Positions 5,384-5,574 of a stretch of 5,574 nucleotides of DNA are shown here, piece by piece. Positions within the stretch are counted from its first letter, which is position 1. Each line of letters opens with the position of its first letter. A model generated the notes under the pieces. The model searched no databases and was not told the origin of the DNA. It saw only the letters and a program-made list of their open reading frames with translations. The translations under genes and the position numbers were made by a program. This DNA comes from Thermotoga sp. 4484_232. Its GTDB lineage: Bacteria; Thermotogota; Thermotogae; Thermotogales; Thermotogaceae. The stretch is taken from NCBI GenBank assembly GCA_002084985.1, contig MZGO01000087.1, forward strand, positions 1 to 5,574. Direction: 5' to 3'.

Positions 5384-5574
5384 ATGCCAAAATTTTTGAA
5401 GAAACATTATATAGCAGCTCCAGGACCAACGCCTGTTCCTCACGATGTGCTTTTGAAAGGAGCGAAAGAGACCATACACCACAGAACGCCACAATTCGTA
5501 TCGATACTTGAAGAAACCCTTGAAAAAGCAAAATACCTCTTTCAGACGAAAAACACGGTCTATGCCTTTGTATC
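5384..5574 (+). CDS. Class V aminotransferase, serine-pyruvate/alanine-glyoxylate type (5' part, runs off the right edge)
   Basis: PLP-dependent transaminase of fold type I. Only 63 codons are visible, so the PLP lysine is outside the window. The N-terminus carries the subgroup's signature '[12 protein letters not shown]' (8-19), followed by '[19 protein letters not shown]' (26-44) and '[12 protein letters not shown]' at the edge, where the first residues leading to the cofactor phosphate-binding glycines normally begin. It closely resembles, as I recall, the T. maritima enzyme annotated as aspartate or serine-pyruvate aminotransferase, which lies next to a phosphoglycerate dehydrogenase-like gene there. 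Substrate preference (serine, alanine, aspartate or phosphoserine with glyoxylate, pyruvate or oxoglutarate) cannot be decided from this part. It is transcribed divergently from the large operon under its own promoter. Confidence 0.92.
   Translation, partial: MPKFLKKHYIAAPGPTPVPHDVLLKGAKETIHHRTPQFVSILEETLEKAKYLFQTKNTVYAFV

Overview
This window looks like a chromosomal segment from a thermophilic member of the Thermotogales (Thermotoga/Pseudothermotoga-like). This rests on the recalled resemblance of LysS, YvcK, WhiA and the class V aminotransferase to their Thermotoga maritima counterparts, on heavy use of AGA/AGG and ATA codons, on Lys/Glu-rich proteins, and on strong GGAGGTGA-type ribosome binding sites. 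The genus is an inference; no database search was possible.

Layout: almost the whole window (positions 1-5241) is one tightly packed minus-strand operon. In transcription order it holds a small coiled-coil protein of unknown function, zapA (Z-ring associated), murI (glutamate racemase), rapZ (yvcJ), yvcK, whiA, nrdR, greA and lysS, which runs off the left edge. Neighbouring genes overlap by 4 to 44 nt, and only greA-lysS has a gap (13 nt). No tRNA, rRNA, CRISPR array or insertion sequence was seen. A 142-bp intergenic region (5242-5383) carries two divergent promoters with consensus extended -10 elements. To its right, on the plus strand, begins a class V aminotransferase (serine-pyruvate/alanine-glyoxylate type), cut by the window edge.

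Functionally the operon joins cell-wall precursor supply (murI), division (zapA and perhaps its coiled-coil neighbour), the conserved rapZ-yvcK-whiA trio known from Gram-positive bacteria, control of deoxyribonucleotide synthesis (nrdR), transcript-cleavage rescue of RNA polymerase (greA) and lysyl-tRNA charging (lysS). It reads as a growth and division housekeeping operon.

The most unusual point is whiA. Its homology is spread over three reading frames, with two breaks in the N-terminal half, while the genes on both sides are intact. It is either decayed, wrongly sequenced, or made as separate pieces. Other points of note are a terminator-like hairpin with a U-rich tail inside rapZ on the coding strand, a 44-nt murI/rapZ overlap in which the end of murI is written across the RapZ P-loop codons, and a coiled-coil gene leading the operon directly before zapA.
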